This document shows positions 53,881 to 64,000 of a stretch of DNA of 64,000 nucleotides, one piece after another (position 1 is the first letter of the stretch; each line of letters begins with the position of its first letter). A program made the translations under genes and the position numbers. Source of the DNA: Brachionus manjavacas (taxonomy: Eukaryota > Rotifera > Eurotatoria > Ploima > Brachionidae); NCBI GenBank assembly GCA_019054805.1, contig JAHQIY010000013.1, forward strand, positions 1,426,001-1,490,000, in the 5' to 3' direction. The notes under the pieces were generated by a model. That model was not told the origin of the DNA. It saw only the letters and a program-made list of their open reading frames with translations, and did not search any database.

Positions 53881-55079
53881 TTAGAAATATTGTTTAAAAG
53901 TGTTGAACAGTACTTTTTTTAAATAATTGTAATAAAACAAGGAATCAATTTAATTAAAAATATTTTTCTACAGTTTTTGCTCCAAACTTTAGCGCCGCCA
54001 AATTCAAACAATATTTCCTTCGAAAATTTTTTTCTAACCAGATCCAAAGAAACCTAGACAGGAAAATAAGCTTTTTATAAAAATAAAAAAAATAAAAAAA
54101 ATAAAAAAATAAAAAAAATAAAAAAATAAAAAAAATAAAAAAATAAAAAAAAAAGGAAAAAGACTTTTTAAATTACTTATTTTTTAAACTAACTTAAATT
54201 GGGTCAAAATCTCTAATTTTGTGTTTTATTATTACTAAAATTTTTACGCTATACAAAATTGTAAAAATCAAATAGTTATGTTTATTTTGATTATTGGATC
54301 CAATTAAAAAAAATTTTATAATGAAAGTATTTTCATTAATTTTATTTGACGAGATTATGGACAATTTATAAAAAAAAACTCACATTATATATACTCGATC
54401 TATACTCGCAATATAAAAATATCTTTTTTTTCAAAAATTAGCTATTTTTATCTAATTTCATCGATATTTAGAATTTGATTTGAACCTAAATAAAATTAAA
54501 AATTTGCTATTTAATAATTTTTTGAGTATAATACTAGAATTAATTATCTCAACTGTAATTTGAATAAATTTTTAAATTCATAAATTATTCGTTTAAATAA
54601 TTATAATATTTGAATAAAGAATTACATAAACTAAATAGAATTTAAAAAAAATTATGCTATCAAGTTTAATAGAGCTCTATATACAAAAATTTAGCGGAGA
54701 GGCTTTCTTTTTCAAAATTGAAAATTACAAGAAATAAATGCACAGAAAAAACTTCTATGTTAGATTTTTTTTAGAATTAAAATCAAGAAAATTATAAAAA
54801 AAATTATTGTTTCCAAATCGCTAAGCTATATACATTAAAATGAATATATTTTTTAATTTTTATTATTAGATATTTATTAAAGTTAAAATCGCTTTATTTA
54901 GATATATATGAATCGGGAAATGACAAAAAGAACAACTAGAAGTACCCAATTTTAAAAGCTATCTAAAATCTAAAAGATTTTTAATTGTCATTTGACATTT
55001 TTATAAATTAGACGGTATATTTAAAAAAAAAAAAGTTGTCAATTTTTTGGTTATTTTTGTTTTTCCGCAAAAAAATAAA
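53881..55079. other. Intergenic, AT-rich, with an A-rich simple repeat
   Basis: About 54079-54154 is a tandem A-rich repeat of units AAATAAAA/AAAAAAT. The rest contains no gene I can see. The end should carry the promoter of the ZCCHC gene. Confidence 0.5.
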
Positions 55080-58000
55080 ATGCAAAAAAAATTTCAAGTG
55101 TATGACTGGTTCAAAACCCTTGATGGAGCGAAACGAATAGATTTCTTAAACGGAATGCTTCATTTGTGCTTTCCGTTGGAACTCCGTTTTTTAGGATCTT
55201 GCATCGAAGAACTGGCTAGAAAAGATTATTTATATCTTAAAGACGCTGAACTGAAAGCAAATTCGATACAAGAAATTCAACAATTCAAAGATATATGCGA
55301 CAAAATAACGCGCAGCAAAATGATTGTCACTCTTGCCTTACTAGCCTCAAATAACTTTGAATGTGCTCGTTTGTTGTTTGAATTTTTAAACGTTGACATT
55401 TGCCAAACCATAGACAAAATGAAATCAATATATATGGATGCAAAAATAGCGGACGAATTTCTTCTTCTTCTTACAATGGCTGCCAATCATCCGGCATTTG
55501 ATTTTCAAATGAAAACAAAAATGAGTCATTTATACATTTCAACTGAGAATAAACTAAAAACGGAGGAAATTATTAACAGAGATAGTGATGTAGATATGTG
55601 CTCATGTGAAAAATCCAAATACAAAACATTAATGGAAAAAAATATTTTGAATTCATATTTAGACAATAATGAATTTAAAGAAAAAAAAAAAACTTCAAGT
55701 GACAATCCAGTTAAAGTTGATAACAATAACAATAAGAATAATCAAGCGCTCTTTGATTCAGCTGAAAACTCGAACATGAACTCAAAACCAGTATTTAAGA
55801 CTTCGTCATCATCGTCTCTGTCTTCTTCAAACACTTCGTTAGTCGATACTTTAAACAATGATCTAGAGCTCAATGAAAGTAAAGAAAAAAATATAGAACA
55901 TTTAGAAAGAAAAGATTCAAATGAACAAACTTTCATTAAATCAATTAACTTTGAAGGCGTCCGATCAATAAAAGGAACTAATAATTATCAATTTTCAATT
56001 AAAGTATTTGATTAGAAATTAAAATCTATCAAAAAATTATCTAAATTGTTATAGATTCACTGGTCGGATTCAATATCGAGCGAAATACACAAAACTTATT
56101 CTGAAATATGTGAATTTAACAAAAAAGTATTAAGAAAATTAAGAAAATTAAGAAAAAAAATGAATTAATTTTTGTTTTCAAAAGTTGATTAAATTGTTTC
56201 CAAACGAAGTGTCTAATTTAAAAGAAATAAGTTCATTAGTTTCAAAAGAAGATCAGAAAGAAGATTTTGTCAAAGAAATGCCATTGGTAGCTGACTATTG
56301 CAAGTAAAAATGTTCATTAGATTTTTATCTTTTTGATTATTTAATTTTTGATTATTGCAAACTTAGAAGCATCTTTTTCAATTTATATCGACGAATTTAA
56401 ACTTATTTTTTTTACTTTTAGCAAATTGGCAAAATTACCCATAGAAATATTCAAATCTCAGTTATTCAAAAGTTTTTTTATTAGAGACTTGCAGCTAACT
56501 AATGCTTTAACGAACAAAGAATTGCCAGCTGATTCATCAAGAAACCAAAAATGTGATCCAGAAATTACAACCGAAAATAAATCAGAAATTTCTGATTTAA
56601 AATGGTGCGAGAATAAAAATATTAAAAAAGAAAACATCGAATTTGATCAAGACGCTGAATCTTTGTCTAATATATCAAAGAAAAATGTAACAGTTAGTGT
56701 GGCAAACGTTTTCAATCAAAAGCAAAAAGAGGCTTTCTATCAAAAACAAAATTTTTCTCAACTATCAAGATCAAATCAACATCAACCAAAAAATAATTTG
56801 CCTCATTCAAAAGCTTTCGACCATAATAGTCAGAAAAATTTACTATTTCAGAATCAAATACTGAATCCAAATTTGCAGCAATTTCAATTACAAACTTTTC
56901 AGCCAATTGCCAATGTAGGAATTTCCTCACCACCAAGTGCATCTCCGATACCTGTACACTTTCAGCCACAGAACATCAACCCTTCAGGCTCTTTGAATAA
57001 CAGCCGCTGCAGCTCTCCTTGGATGATTATGCCCTCTTCACCATTGCCAATTAGTAATTATCAAAACCAAGTAAACAATCCAATCCAAAATTCATATCAA
57101 ATTCAGAAACAAGCTGGAAAACAATTTCAGAGTAATCAAAAAGAACCCAAACAATCAAGTATGCATCATGATGAAGTAAGTATGCCTATTGATCGTCTAA
57201 AAGTTTAAATATTTTAAATTTAGCTTCTCTTGCGATATGTTTTGGATAACAATAATTCGAACTCAAATTTGCCAATATCGCCAAATGATAATCAAGACTC
57301 TAAAACTTCAAATAAAAATCTCAAAAGCAATATGGACACAAAAAAAACTAATAACAAAACCAAAAATCATCAATTTCAGCCAAATCAGTCATCTAATGAA
57401 GTGTTTAATTTACAATTAGCTGATCAATCTAATAACAACCAAATGAATCCAGCTATTTCTATTTCGCCCAAGTCTAATCCCATCAATCTTAGATCCTCTT
57501 CTTCGTGCTCTTCGGCTTCTTATCAAACTCCACCACCTCAGCAACAACACCATCAACACCATCAACAACTTCAACAACATCAACAACATCAACAACACCA
57601 ACAGCATCAACAACATCAACAACACCAACAGCAGCAACAGCAGCAACAGCAAAGTTTAAATAACACATTTCAAGCAAACAATAATAGTTCATCATACCCT
57701 TTGAAGCAAATTCCTTCTCCATTAAATAGTAATCCGAACAATTCTCAATTACTAATTCAAAATCAATTCTCACAAAATCCTAGTCATCATCAAAGCTATA
57801 TTTCATACAATAATCCGGCCAACATAAATTCTTCCGGTAAAATCAAACATTCCCAAGTTCCTTTGCTTTTAGCACCAGTTGTTTCAAAGGGAGCATCTAA
57901 TTTACCTATTGCATTTGGTCTACACCAATATGGCCAGGCAACTATTTTCCCTCAAAATATTCCAATAATACCCGGTTTAACTCAACCACCAGCACCTATT

Positions 58001-59752
58001 CCAATCACGCAAGTTGCTTCTTTACCAAACCACGATAATAGAGTAGCAAGTCCATCGTTACCTGGATCGTTGTCATCCCTTTCATCAAGTTTTAAGATTT
58101 ATAACAACTCAAAAAACAATCAAAACAAGCCGAATGAAAATTGTTCTAAAGATTCTTCGACAAAAAAAATGTGCAAATTAACAGGAACCACGTCTGAAGA
58201 TGAAGAAGATCAGGATTCGAAAAAAAATCTTATAAATGCTGATGAAATTGAGAGTAGTAAAAGCATAAGTGATACCACTGATAATATTACTGGAGAAATT
58301 GAATTTGATGACGATGAGAAACAATATAAACCAAAAGAAGAGAACAAAAAAGAGCAAAAAAAGCAAGACTCAATTGATAAAACTACACTTAAGCAAAGTT
58401 TTCCACAGGCAGAATATAGCAAGCCGATTTCAACTTCATATTTTTATAATCAAAATAAAATTAACTCTTCAGATGAATTAAATCACACTACAGATACAGA
58501 AATAAAGACTGAAGCCGAAATTACAAGAAATTCAAAGTCAAAATTAATTGAAAATGAACAAAAATCGCTAAAAATAGATAAGAATGTCGCTGAAAACTAC
58601 GACTCTGGTAAGTATTCTAAATGTTATCCAGGGTCAGAAAATTTATCTGCAATGACAAATGTAAATGGGTCTAATTTTACCCATTCTCAGCCAATTCCTA
58701 TATCTTTGAATAACTTATATTATCAAATTCCGTCATACGGTGTACAAGAAGGTCAAAACATTTTAAACGGCATTACAATATCAACTCAACCAGTAAATTC
58801 ACACCACTCGTCTAGCTCTCAAACTCAAATTAACCATTCTTTTCAGCAATTTGCACATTTCAATTCGATTCAATCTGCAATTCCAGTACCGATACCGTTA
58901 GGTCCACCTTTTGCAGCTCCACATTCACAAATTCAAGCATTACAGCAAGGCCAAACACAAATTCATCCTAGTCATCATCCGCATGCACCATATTTAATTC
59001 CTTTTATTCCACCTATTAATCAATCAAATTCTCAAACTGGCAAAGCAACACCAACACCAGGATCAAGTCCAACTGCAAGTCAACACTTGACAGACACAAA
59101 TCCAACTGATGAATGCTCGACTAGCTCATTGAACATCAACAGCTCAAAGCATTCGATTAATCTACAAATTTCGCAACAATTTCCATTTTCAGTTAACCAG
59201 AACCAATCAACAGATACGAACATACCAAATTTCAATAATATGATGACTGCCGCATCAATGGCTTCACCGAGTCAACAATTGCAGCATCATCAGCAAAACA
59301 TATTAATGATGATGATGATGGGAAATGGACAACCGGGGCCAAGCTTCAATATTGGCAATCAACTAATGAACAATGCAACGATAAATAATAGTTTTTCAAA
59401 TTTTCAACAGATTCAGCCGACCCATCAAATGCACTCAGCGTCCGTAAATAATATTAATAAGTTACAAAAGACTAAAAAATCATGTTACAATTGCGGTTCC
59501 ATTAATCACACTGCATATGAATGTAAAGAACCATCGTTAGAATTTACAGGAAATTCAAACAATTTCAAACTGAATTATAAACCAAATATTTCTGCCAATC
59601 AATCACACATAGATCAGAAAAATATAAATCAAATTGAAAACAAGTCATTAAGTCCTAGAATGAAGCATTCAAAATTTTCAAATAAAAATTCTAACTTTCT
59701 AAATTCAAATCAACGCCCTGAAAATAAACAAAATCTTCAAAACCATCAATAA
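55080..59752 (+). CDS. ZCCHC14: ZCCHC14/ZCCHC2-type protein (PX-like N-terminus, C-terminal CCHC knuckle)
   Basis: Vertebrate ZCCHC14 binds RNA hairpins and recruits TENT4 poly(A) polymerases that add mixed tails; whether this protein does so is inference. Exons: 55080-56003, 56055-56126, 56185-56303, 56422-57175 and 57224-59752, 1465 residues in frame. The N-terminus VYDWFKTLDGAKRIDFLNGM then LHLCFPLELRFLGSCIEELA matches human VYRWFSELSSAQRAEFLCGL then LDLCIPIELRFFGSCLEDLA. LLLTMAANHPAF is also shared. A PX-like stretch spans exons 1-4 (IHWSDSISSEIHKTYSEI ... NKLAKLPIEIFKSQLFKSFF). The C-terminal zinc knuckle is CYNCGSINHTAYEC followed by KEPSLEF, as in human CYNCGATGHRAQDC KQPSMDF. In between, about 900 residues are Asn/Gln/Ser/Pro-rich, with a His/Gln run at about 57535-57655. 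I see no SAM domain, which vertebrate ZCCHC14 has and ZCCHC2 lacks, so the name is approximate. Confidence 0.85.
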
Positions 59753-59921
59753 ACAAAGTTAATCGCAATCGAATCATTTCAATTTAGTTTAGATTTAGAT
59801 TTTTTTGATTAAATAATTTATTATTGCGGAGCAAAATTTTTACACATAACTTTAATATTATTTTAGAGAATTTTTTTTGAAAAATTTGACAAATTTTGAT
59901 TTGTACTTTTTTGTTTGTGAA

Positions 59922-59927
59922 ATAAAA
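59922..59927 (+). terminator. Polyadenylation signal AATAAA for ZCCHC gene
   Basis: AATAAA lies 170 bp after the stop codon. Confidence 0.4.
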
Positions 59928-60004
59928 ATAAAATTAAAGTGGTTGAAACTTAATTATATGATTGGACTTAATTATATATAAAGCACTGATTTGCTACGAG
60001 CATA

Positions 60005-60245
60005 TGAAAATATCTTACGTAAATTTACGTAATTTTACGTAAAAAAATCTAACGATAAATTTCGTAGAGTGACGTAAAATGACTTTTGTAAAATTACGAT
60101 AATTAGCGTTAATTAACGCAAAATTATCGATTACGAATTTCCGATACCGATTGACGTAAAATTACCGAAGTTACTGATTACCGATTCGAAGCTGCAAAAG
60201 GTGAATTATCGTAAAATTGCCGATGCCGATTTACGTATAAATACA
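60005..60245. repeat. TACGTAA/CCGAT-rich repeat block
   Basis: The block is composed of TTACGTAAATTTACGTAA-like words and ATTACCGAT / GCCGAT variants. It shares vocabulary with 28467-28560 and 29215-29480. No ORF is present. It is probably a family of decayed short elements. Confidence 0.5.
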
Positions 60246-60569
60246 ATAATGCCAAAAATTAGCTAGATTTCGGCTCTTTTTTGAGTTTTTTTTTTAAATT
60301 TGATTTCACAATTTTTTTGATTAATTTTCAAAAAGATAAATGTTGTAATTTACAAAAAAAAATAACGTAAATTTTTATTTTTTTGAGATAAAAAATCGTA
60401 AAAAAGAGTAAAAAAATGTAATAATTGTTAAAGTAAAATTTAATAAATTTATTTTTAATAATACTTTTGAAAGTTAATTAGCTGTTTGACCAGTCTTTAT
60501 CTCTTTGAATAACAATCTTAATTGGCTTTCATTCAAATTTATTTCATAAGTACTATTTTTTTTATTTTT

Positions 60570-60785
60570 TCAATTAACGTAATGGCCCGATAAATATGAC
60601 ATGTCACTAAAACAGAGTACCCTATTTTAGTGACATGTAATATTTGAGTTAACACTGATTTTTAAAATTGAAATATTCGCTTTTAGTGACATGCACTAAA
60701 AAGCAAATATGCATAAATATTGCTATTTTTTATGAAAATTCTGCTCTGGTTTAGTGACATGTTTTAACTCATGTTAATTTAAAAA
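60570..60785. repeat. GACATGTCACTAAA repeat element
   Basis: TTAACGTAATGG is followed by GACATGTCACTAAAACAGAG, its inverted partner TTTTAGTGACATGT, a second TTTTAGTGACATG and a further TTTAGTGACATGTTTTAACT at the right. It is therefore a nested inverted-repeat structure related to the intronic element at 51806-51945. Confidence 0.55.
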
Positions 60786-61550
60786 TCAACTTCTTTTTTT
60801 TTGAAAAATAAACTCTTTCGGCTTTATAAGAGGCTTAAAGCCTAATGACTCATTCTATTGTAAAAATTGTAGTTAGTTTAACTTTTAAAATTCAACTTAA
60901 ATGTGGTCCAACTTTTTTTTACTCGTTCCAAGATTTGTTAACTTCATCCGTTCTTGTTTTTTTAGACTTAATAAGATTCCAATATATTATGAATTTTTGT
61001 ACACTTTTTACTTGTTTTTAAAACTATAATACATTAAAAAATTCAATTCAATTCAAATAAAATATATTTTTCGTAAAAAAACTTTTATCTTAAATTATTT
61101 ATTATAAATAATGTGTCAATTACATGAGTTTTTACATGAAATTTTCAAAAGAAAAAGAATGTTTTTTTCTTTAATGTTCAGTGAGAATAACTTAAATGAA
61201 CTTTGGATAAAAATATCAATCTTTAAAAGACATTTCCCGTTTTACTTGAAACAATGATAAATTTTTTAGAGCCAGTTACTAATTTTATTTTTTAAAAAGA
61301 TATCCTAGACTGCCTCTGTGAACATAAAAAGAATTTCAATGGACTGCATTAAAAGTTGATTTCAATATATTCCACTGAACATCACAGAAAAAATCTTTCA
61401 TTTAAATTCTAAAGGCAACCTTTTTTTTTCTCACCGAAAAATATTCTTTAATTTAAAAATTATTCTTGTGTTAAAAAAAATCATTTATTGAATTAATTGT
61501 TTTATTTCAATTTAAAAAATCACTAAACGTATAAATTTTTTTTTAATCTA
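60786..61550. other. Intergenic, AT-rich
   Basis: No gene or RNA is recognised. Confidence 0.5.
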
Positions 61551-61554
61551 ATTA

Positions 61555-62391
61555 GTTTCTTTGAAAAACCAATCTTTTGCTTTTGCTTTTCTACCACGTT
61601 TTTTCTTTTGCGTTCCTTTAGTCTTGAAACTAAAATCGATTTGGATAAATTTGGTTTTTTACCGCTAAAGCAGCAATATGCGTACACAAATAATCCTTGA
61701 AATAAGCCTTACAAGTACAATTACTAAATAAACGTTAACACCTGCATATCATATATTTAATAAAAAATATCTTTGTTTTAATAAAAATTACCATAAATTT
61801 ATTAAAAAAAAAAATTATTACCAAATTTAATAAAAATATATCAAATAAAAAAATAAACCAAAAAGAACAAAAAATTACTCAAATTTTTTTTTTTTGACTA
61901 GTTACTTTTTTTTGGTTTAAATTTTTTTTTTTTGTACAAGAATAATATAATTTTTTTTGTAAAGGCTTACCACACGTTTCACACATTTTCACATTTTACT
62001 CACACTTACTGTAGTTTTTTGTTGCTTGCTACTTGGTCCTGGAACTGATTCATCAACGTCGAATATTAAATTCTCTTCTGGTTCTCTTAGATCAGACGGT
62101 TGAATTTGAATACTTTTTAGAGTTTTAGCAGGAGCACCTCTTTTTTTGCTGTTATGTATCGGCAAATCTAAGCCAATTGAGCTGAAATCCAGTATTTTAT
62201 CGAATTCTAATTATGAAATCCTCTATTTTATCGAATTCGCAGTAAAACTCGTATTTTACCGCTTGACCTCCTGGGTTGGAATTTGGCTTTGTTTTTACTA
62301 TTTGCTCTTCGAGTTCTTCGGCTGCCAAGAGTGTATCTTTGAGTGGGTTACCTAAGTAAATATCGGTTGAATTAGTTTTTTCGTGAGACAT
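61555..62391 (-). pseudogene. Broken SWIM-type zinc-finger protein, probable transposase relic
   Basis: The minus strand from ATG at 62391 (MSHEKTNSTDIYLGNPLKDT ...) runs to a stop at 62197. A 31-bp tandem duplication (GAATTCGATAAAATA...GGATTTCA, twice) shifts the frame. The shifted frame continues to about 62010 (KKRGAPAKTLKSIQIQPSD ... DVDESVPGPSSKQQK). After about 270 bp of AT-rich sequence a further piece at about 61740-61555 reads NCTCKAYFKDYLCTHIAALA, a CxC...CxH SWIM finger, then a broken stretch and KKKRGRKAKAKDWFF. SWIM fingers followed by a basic GR.AKA motif are typical of MULE-type transposases. The order of the parts and the breaks indicate a dead copy. Confidence 0.45.
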
Positions 62392-63640
62392 TTTCTTACT
62401 AAAACATAATTATACATTTACATTCTAGTGCTTTTATTAGCTTTTTAATTCTTAATTATTGATAAGACTGGATGGTTCAAAGAGTGATATAGTTAAATTA
62501 AATTAATGTCAATTATTTTTGTTTGATGAGTTTTTTAATTAAAGTGATAATTTAGGTTTTTTTAATTTAAAAGTATGCCCTTAATCTTTAATCTTTGAGC
62601 TATTTGAAAATTTAAATTCGACTTTTGGCTTTGCAATCTTGTTCTTAATTTATATTGTCATCACGTGATTTAAAAGCTAAATTTCAAATGGAAAGTTCGC
62701 AAGCGAACCCAAGCCAAATTCAACGTTGGAATTTTAAGAATTTAGTCAAACTGAATCTTAAAAAGATGGAGAAATTTGTTAATCACAAAACAATCTTTAA
62801 GTAACTCAAATGTGTTTTCAGAGATTCGGAATTTAAAGAAATTACAGCAATCTACACTCTTCGAACAAAATTATAAAGTTCGAACACGCCTTTACCGCAT
62901 CGAAAGTCTTTGAACGTTCAATCGAAATTAATGGTGAATTTTTAGGCAAAATGTCATTTTTTGGAGATTTTTACATTTTTACATTTTTTACATTTTTATT
63001 TTGTGCAAAACTAATTGTAAGATTTCAGAAATTTTTGAACATAAGAATTTGAATTATAATAAAAAATTTTTATTTTTTTGAACATTTTTTCCATTGTAAT
63101 AAAATGTTTATTATAATCAATTTCTTTTTGAATTTTAAATATTTAATTAAAAAATACTATTATACTGAATTTTATTTTAATATAAAGATTTTATTTAAAA
63201 TGCTTTTAAGGAAAAAGATCAATAAAAAATCTTCTTTCCTTAGTCGATTATTATTTTTTATTTATTTGTTTTATCTGTGCCGAATTAAATCTCCTTTAGA
63301 TTAGTATGCAAACAAATTTACTTGATCCTGAAGTCCAAGTGCGGACTTAAAAAAAATAAATTTAATATAATAATTAAAATAACTTTTAAACAGCTTTGAT
63401 TTATTTCTATTTTCTACCTAATTTTTTAAATGACCCTAAATTCTTTTTTTTTTTGTTTACTTTAAACAAGAAATTATTAAATAAATTATTAAAATTTTCG
63501 ACAATTAAGAAATAATATTTTTTTTTGACACCAATAGAATAAAAAGAAGTCGACTTAGTAGAAGCAAAAATGAATTTTTTGACTCCGACAACGAATAACA
63601 AGAAATAGTGGAGCGAGGCGTAGCAATGGTCAAAAAATTA
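62392..63640. other. Intergenic; holds a MITE end
   Basis: About 63330-63400 (AAGTGCGGACTTAAAAAAAA ... ACTTTTAAACAGCTTTG) matches the right part of the MITE at 11726-12025. A short ATG frame at 62688 runs 38 codons only. Nothing else is recognised. Confidence 0.45.
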
Positions 63641-63713
63641 GCCAGCACAGAAAATAGGTACTAAAATCTCAACAGTCCAAAGTAGTTCTTTTTTTGCCCA
63701 ACTTATTAGATAC

Positions 63714-63938
63714 ATGCATTATCGACGCCCAAAATTTTTGCTCATTCGACTTCTCCGTGCTCATTTCTTCTTTTGCTCATTCGCTTTGGTTCAAGGTGGC
63801 CTACAATTTCAAAATATTCAAACTGGAGTCGTATTTGAGCAGTCGCTCTTTAGCCTGGACTCGACAGACTACAAAAGAGGCATTGTGGCACTGATCTTTG
63901 TTCGACCGGTCCGATACATCACATTTTCCTTTTCATAA
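63714..63938 (+). CDS. Hypothetical short ORF, GC-richer than surroundings
   Basis: A 74-codon frame starting MHYRRPKFLLIRLLRAHFFF with a signal-peptide-like N-terminus. Base composition is clearly richer in GC than flanking DNA. There is no recognised domain, and a second overlapping frame (63694-63894) is open too. It could equally be the 5' UTR/promoter region of a gene on the other strand. Confidence 0.2.
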   Translation: MHYRRPKFLLIRLLRAHFFFCSFALVQGGLQFQNIQTGVVFEQSLFSLDSTDYKRGIVALIFVRPVRYITFSFS

Positions 63939-63952
63939 ACAATCTCACTTAC

Positions 63953-63975
63953 CTAGACCAAAGTAATCAGACATT
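63953..63975 (-). CDS. Possible first coding exon of a minus-strand gene
   Basis: ATG followed by SDYFWS and a strong donor (CTAG|GTAAGT) on the minus strand, with a GC-richer context. The next exon was not found, so the gene is unproven. Confidence 0.2.
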
Positions 63976-64000
63976 TTCAAGTGTTCCTGGCCAAATTTGG

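Noticed and set aside
57416-57773. Leu/Val-rich minus-strand frames in the Gln/His tract
   Set aside because: They are the antisense of CAA/CAT repeats in the ZCCHC gene.
62688-62890. Possible two-exon small gene starting MESSQANPSQIQRW
   Set aside because: Joining the frames needs a 21-bp intron, which is too short to splice. The single frame is only 38 codons.

Overview
This is a eukaryotic, metazoan nuclear window. The base composition is extremely AT-rich. Most introns are very short (about 45-65 bp) with GT-AG ends, and a few are long. Animal-specific genes are present: netrin, a Pitx-type homeobox gene, a furin-family convertase and a ZCCHC14/ZCCHC2-type protein. There are many decayed non-LTR retrotransposons. 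The combination suggests a small invertebrate, and my best guess is a monogonont rotifer (Brachionus-like). That assignment is inference; another AT-rich spiralian is possible.

Layout: 1-8.0 kb is repeat-rich, with a 937-bp inverted-repeat element carrying an 8-bp target duplication (hAT-like) and several retrotransposon relics. SLC66A2 lies at 8.0-9.1 kb (+) and carries an apparent one-base frameshift. More relics occupy 9.2-12.4 kb. Pitx (-) is at 13.0-15.2 kb, followed by about 5 kb of noncoding DNA that contains a truncated retroelement between two 265-bp direct repeats. TRAPPC8 (-) and GSKIP (+) are head to head at 20.3-25.6 kb. A C2H2 zinc-finger gene (+) with a 2.2-kb repeat-bearing intron covers 26.2-30.6 kb. 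A pogo/Tigger relic, a MITE and another RT relic fill 31.2-34.6 kb. Netrin (-) is at 34.8-38.5 kb.

A compact housekeeping cluster follows: ZNF830 (-)/PSMC5 (+) head to head at 41.8-44.3 kb, a previously unlisted two-exon gene for a small secreted or GPI-anchored peptide (-) at 45.5-45.8 kb, and POMP (-)/RPL27 (+) head to head at 47.2-48.8 kb. A proprotein convertase (+) spans 50.2-53.2 kb and a ZCCHC14/2-type gene (+) 55.1-59.8 kb. The end of the window is again repeat-rich, with a broken SWIM-finger element.

Functional links: PSMC5 is a proteasome base ATPase and POMP a proteasome assembly chaperone, and they lie within 3.5 kb of each other. The convertase and netrin are both secretory-pathway proteins. 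No operon-like organisation is seen. Three divergent gene pairs share short intergenic regions that probably act as bidirectional promoters. For every multi-exon gene below I worked out exon boundaries by hand from reading frame, splice consensus and family similarity. In TRAPPC8, netrin, PSMC5, POMP, RPL27, the convertase and the ZCCHC gene the exon lengths sum to an exact multiple of three.
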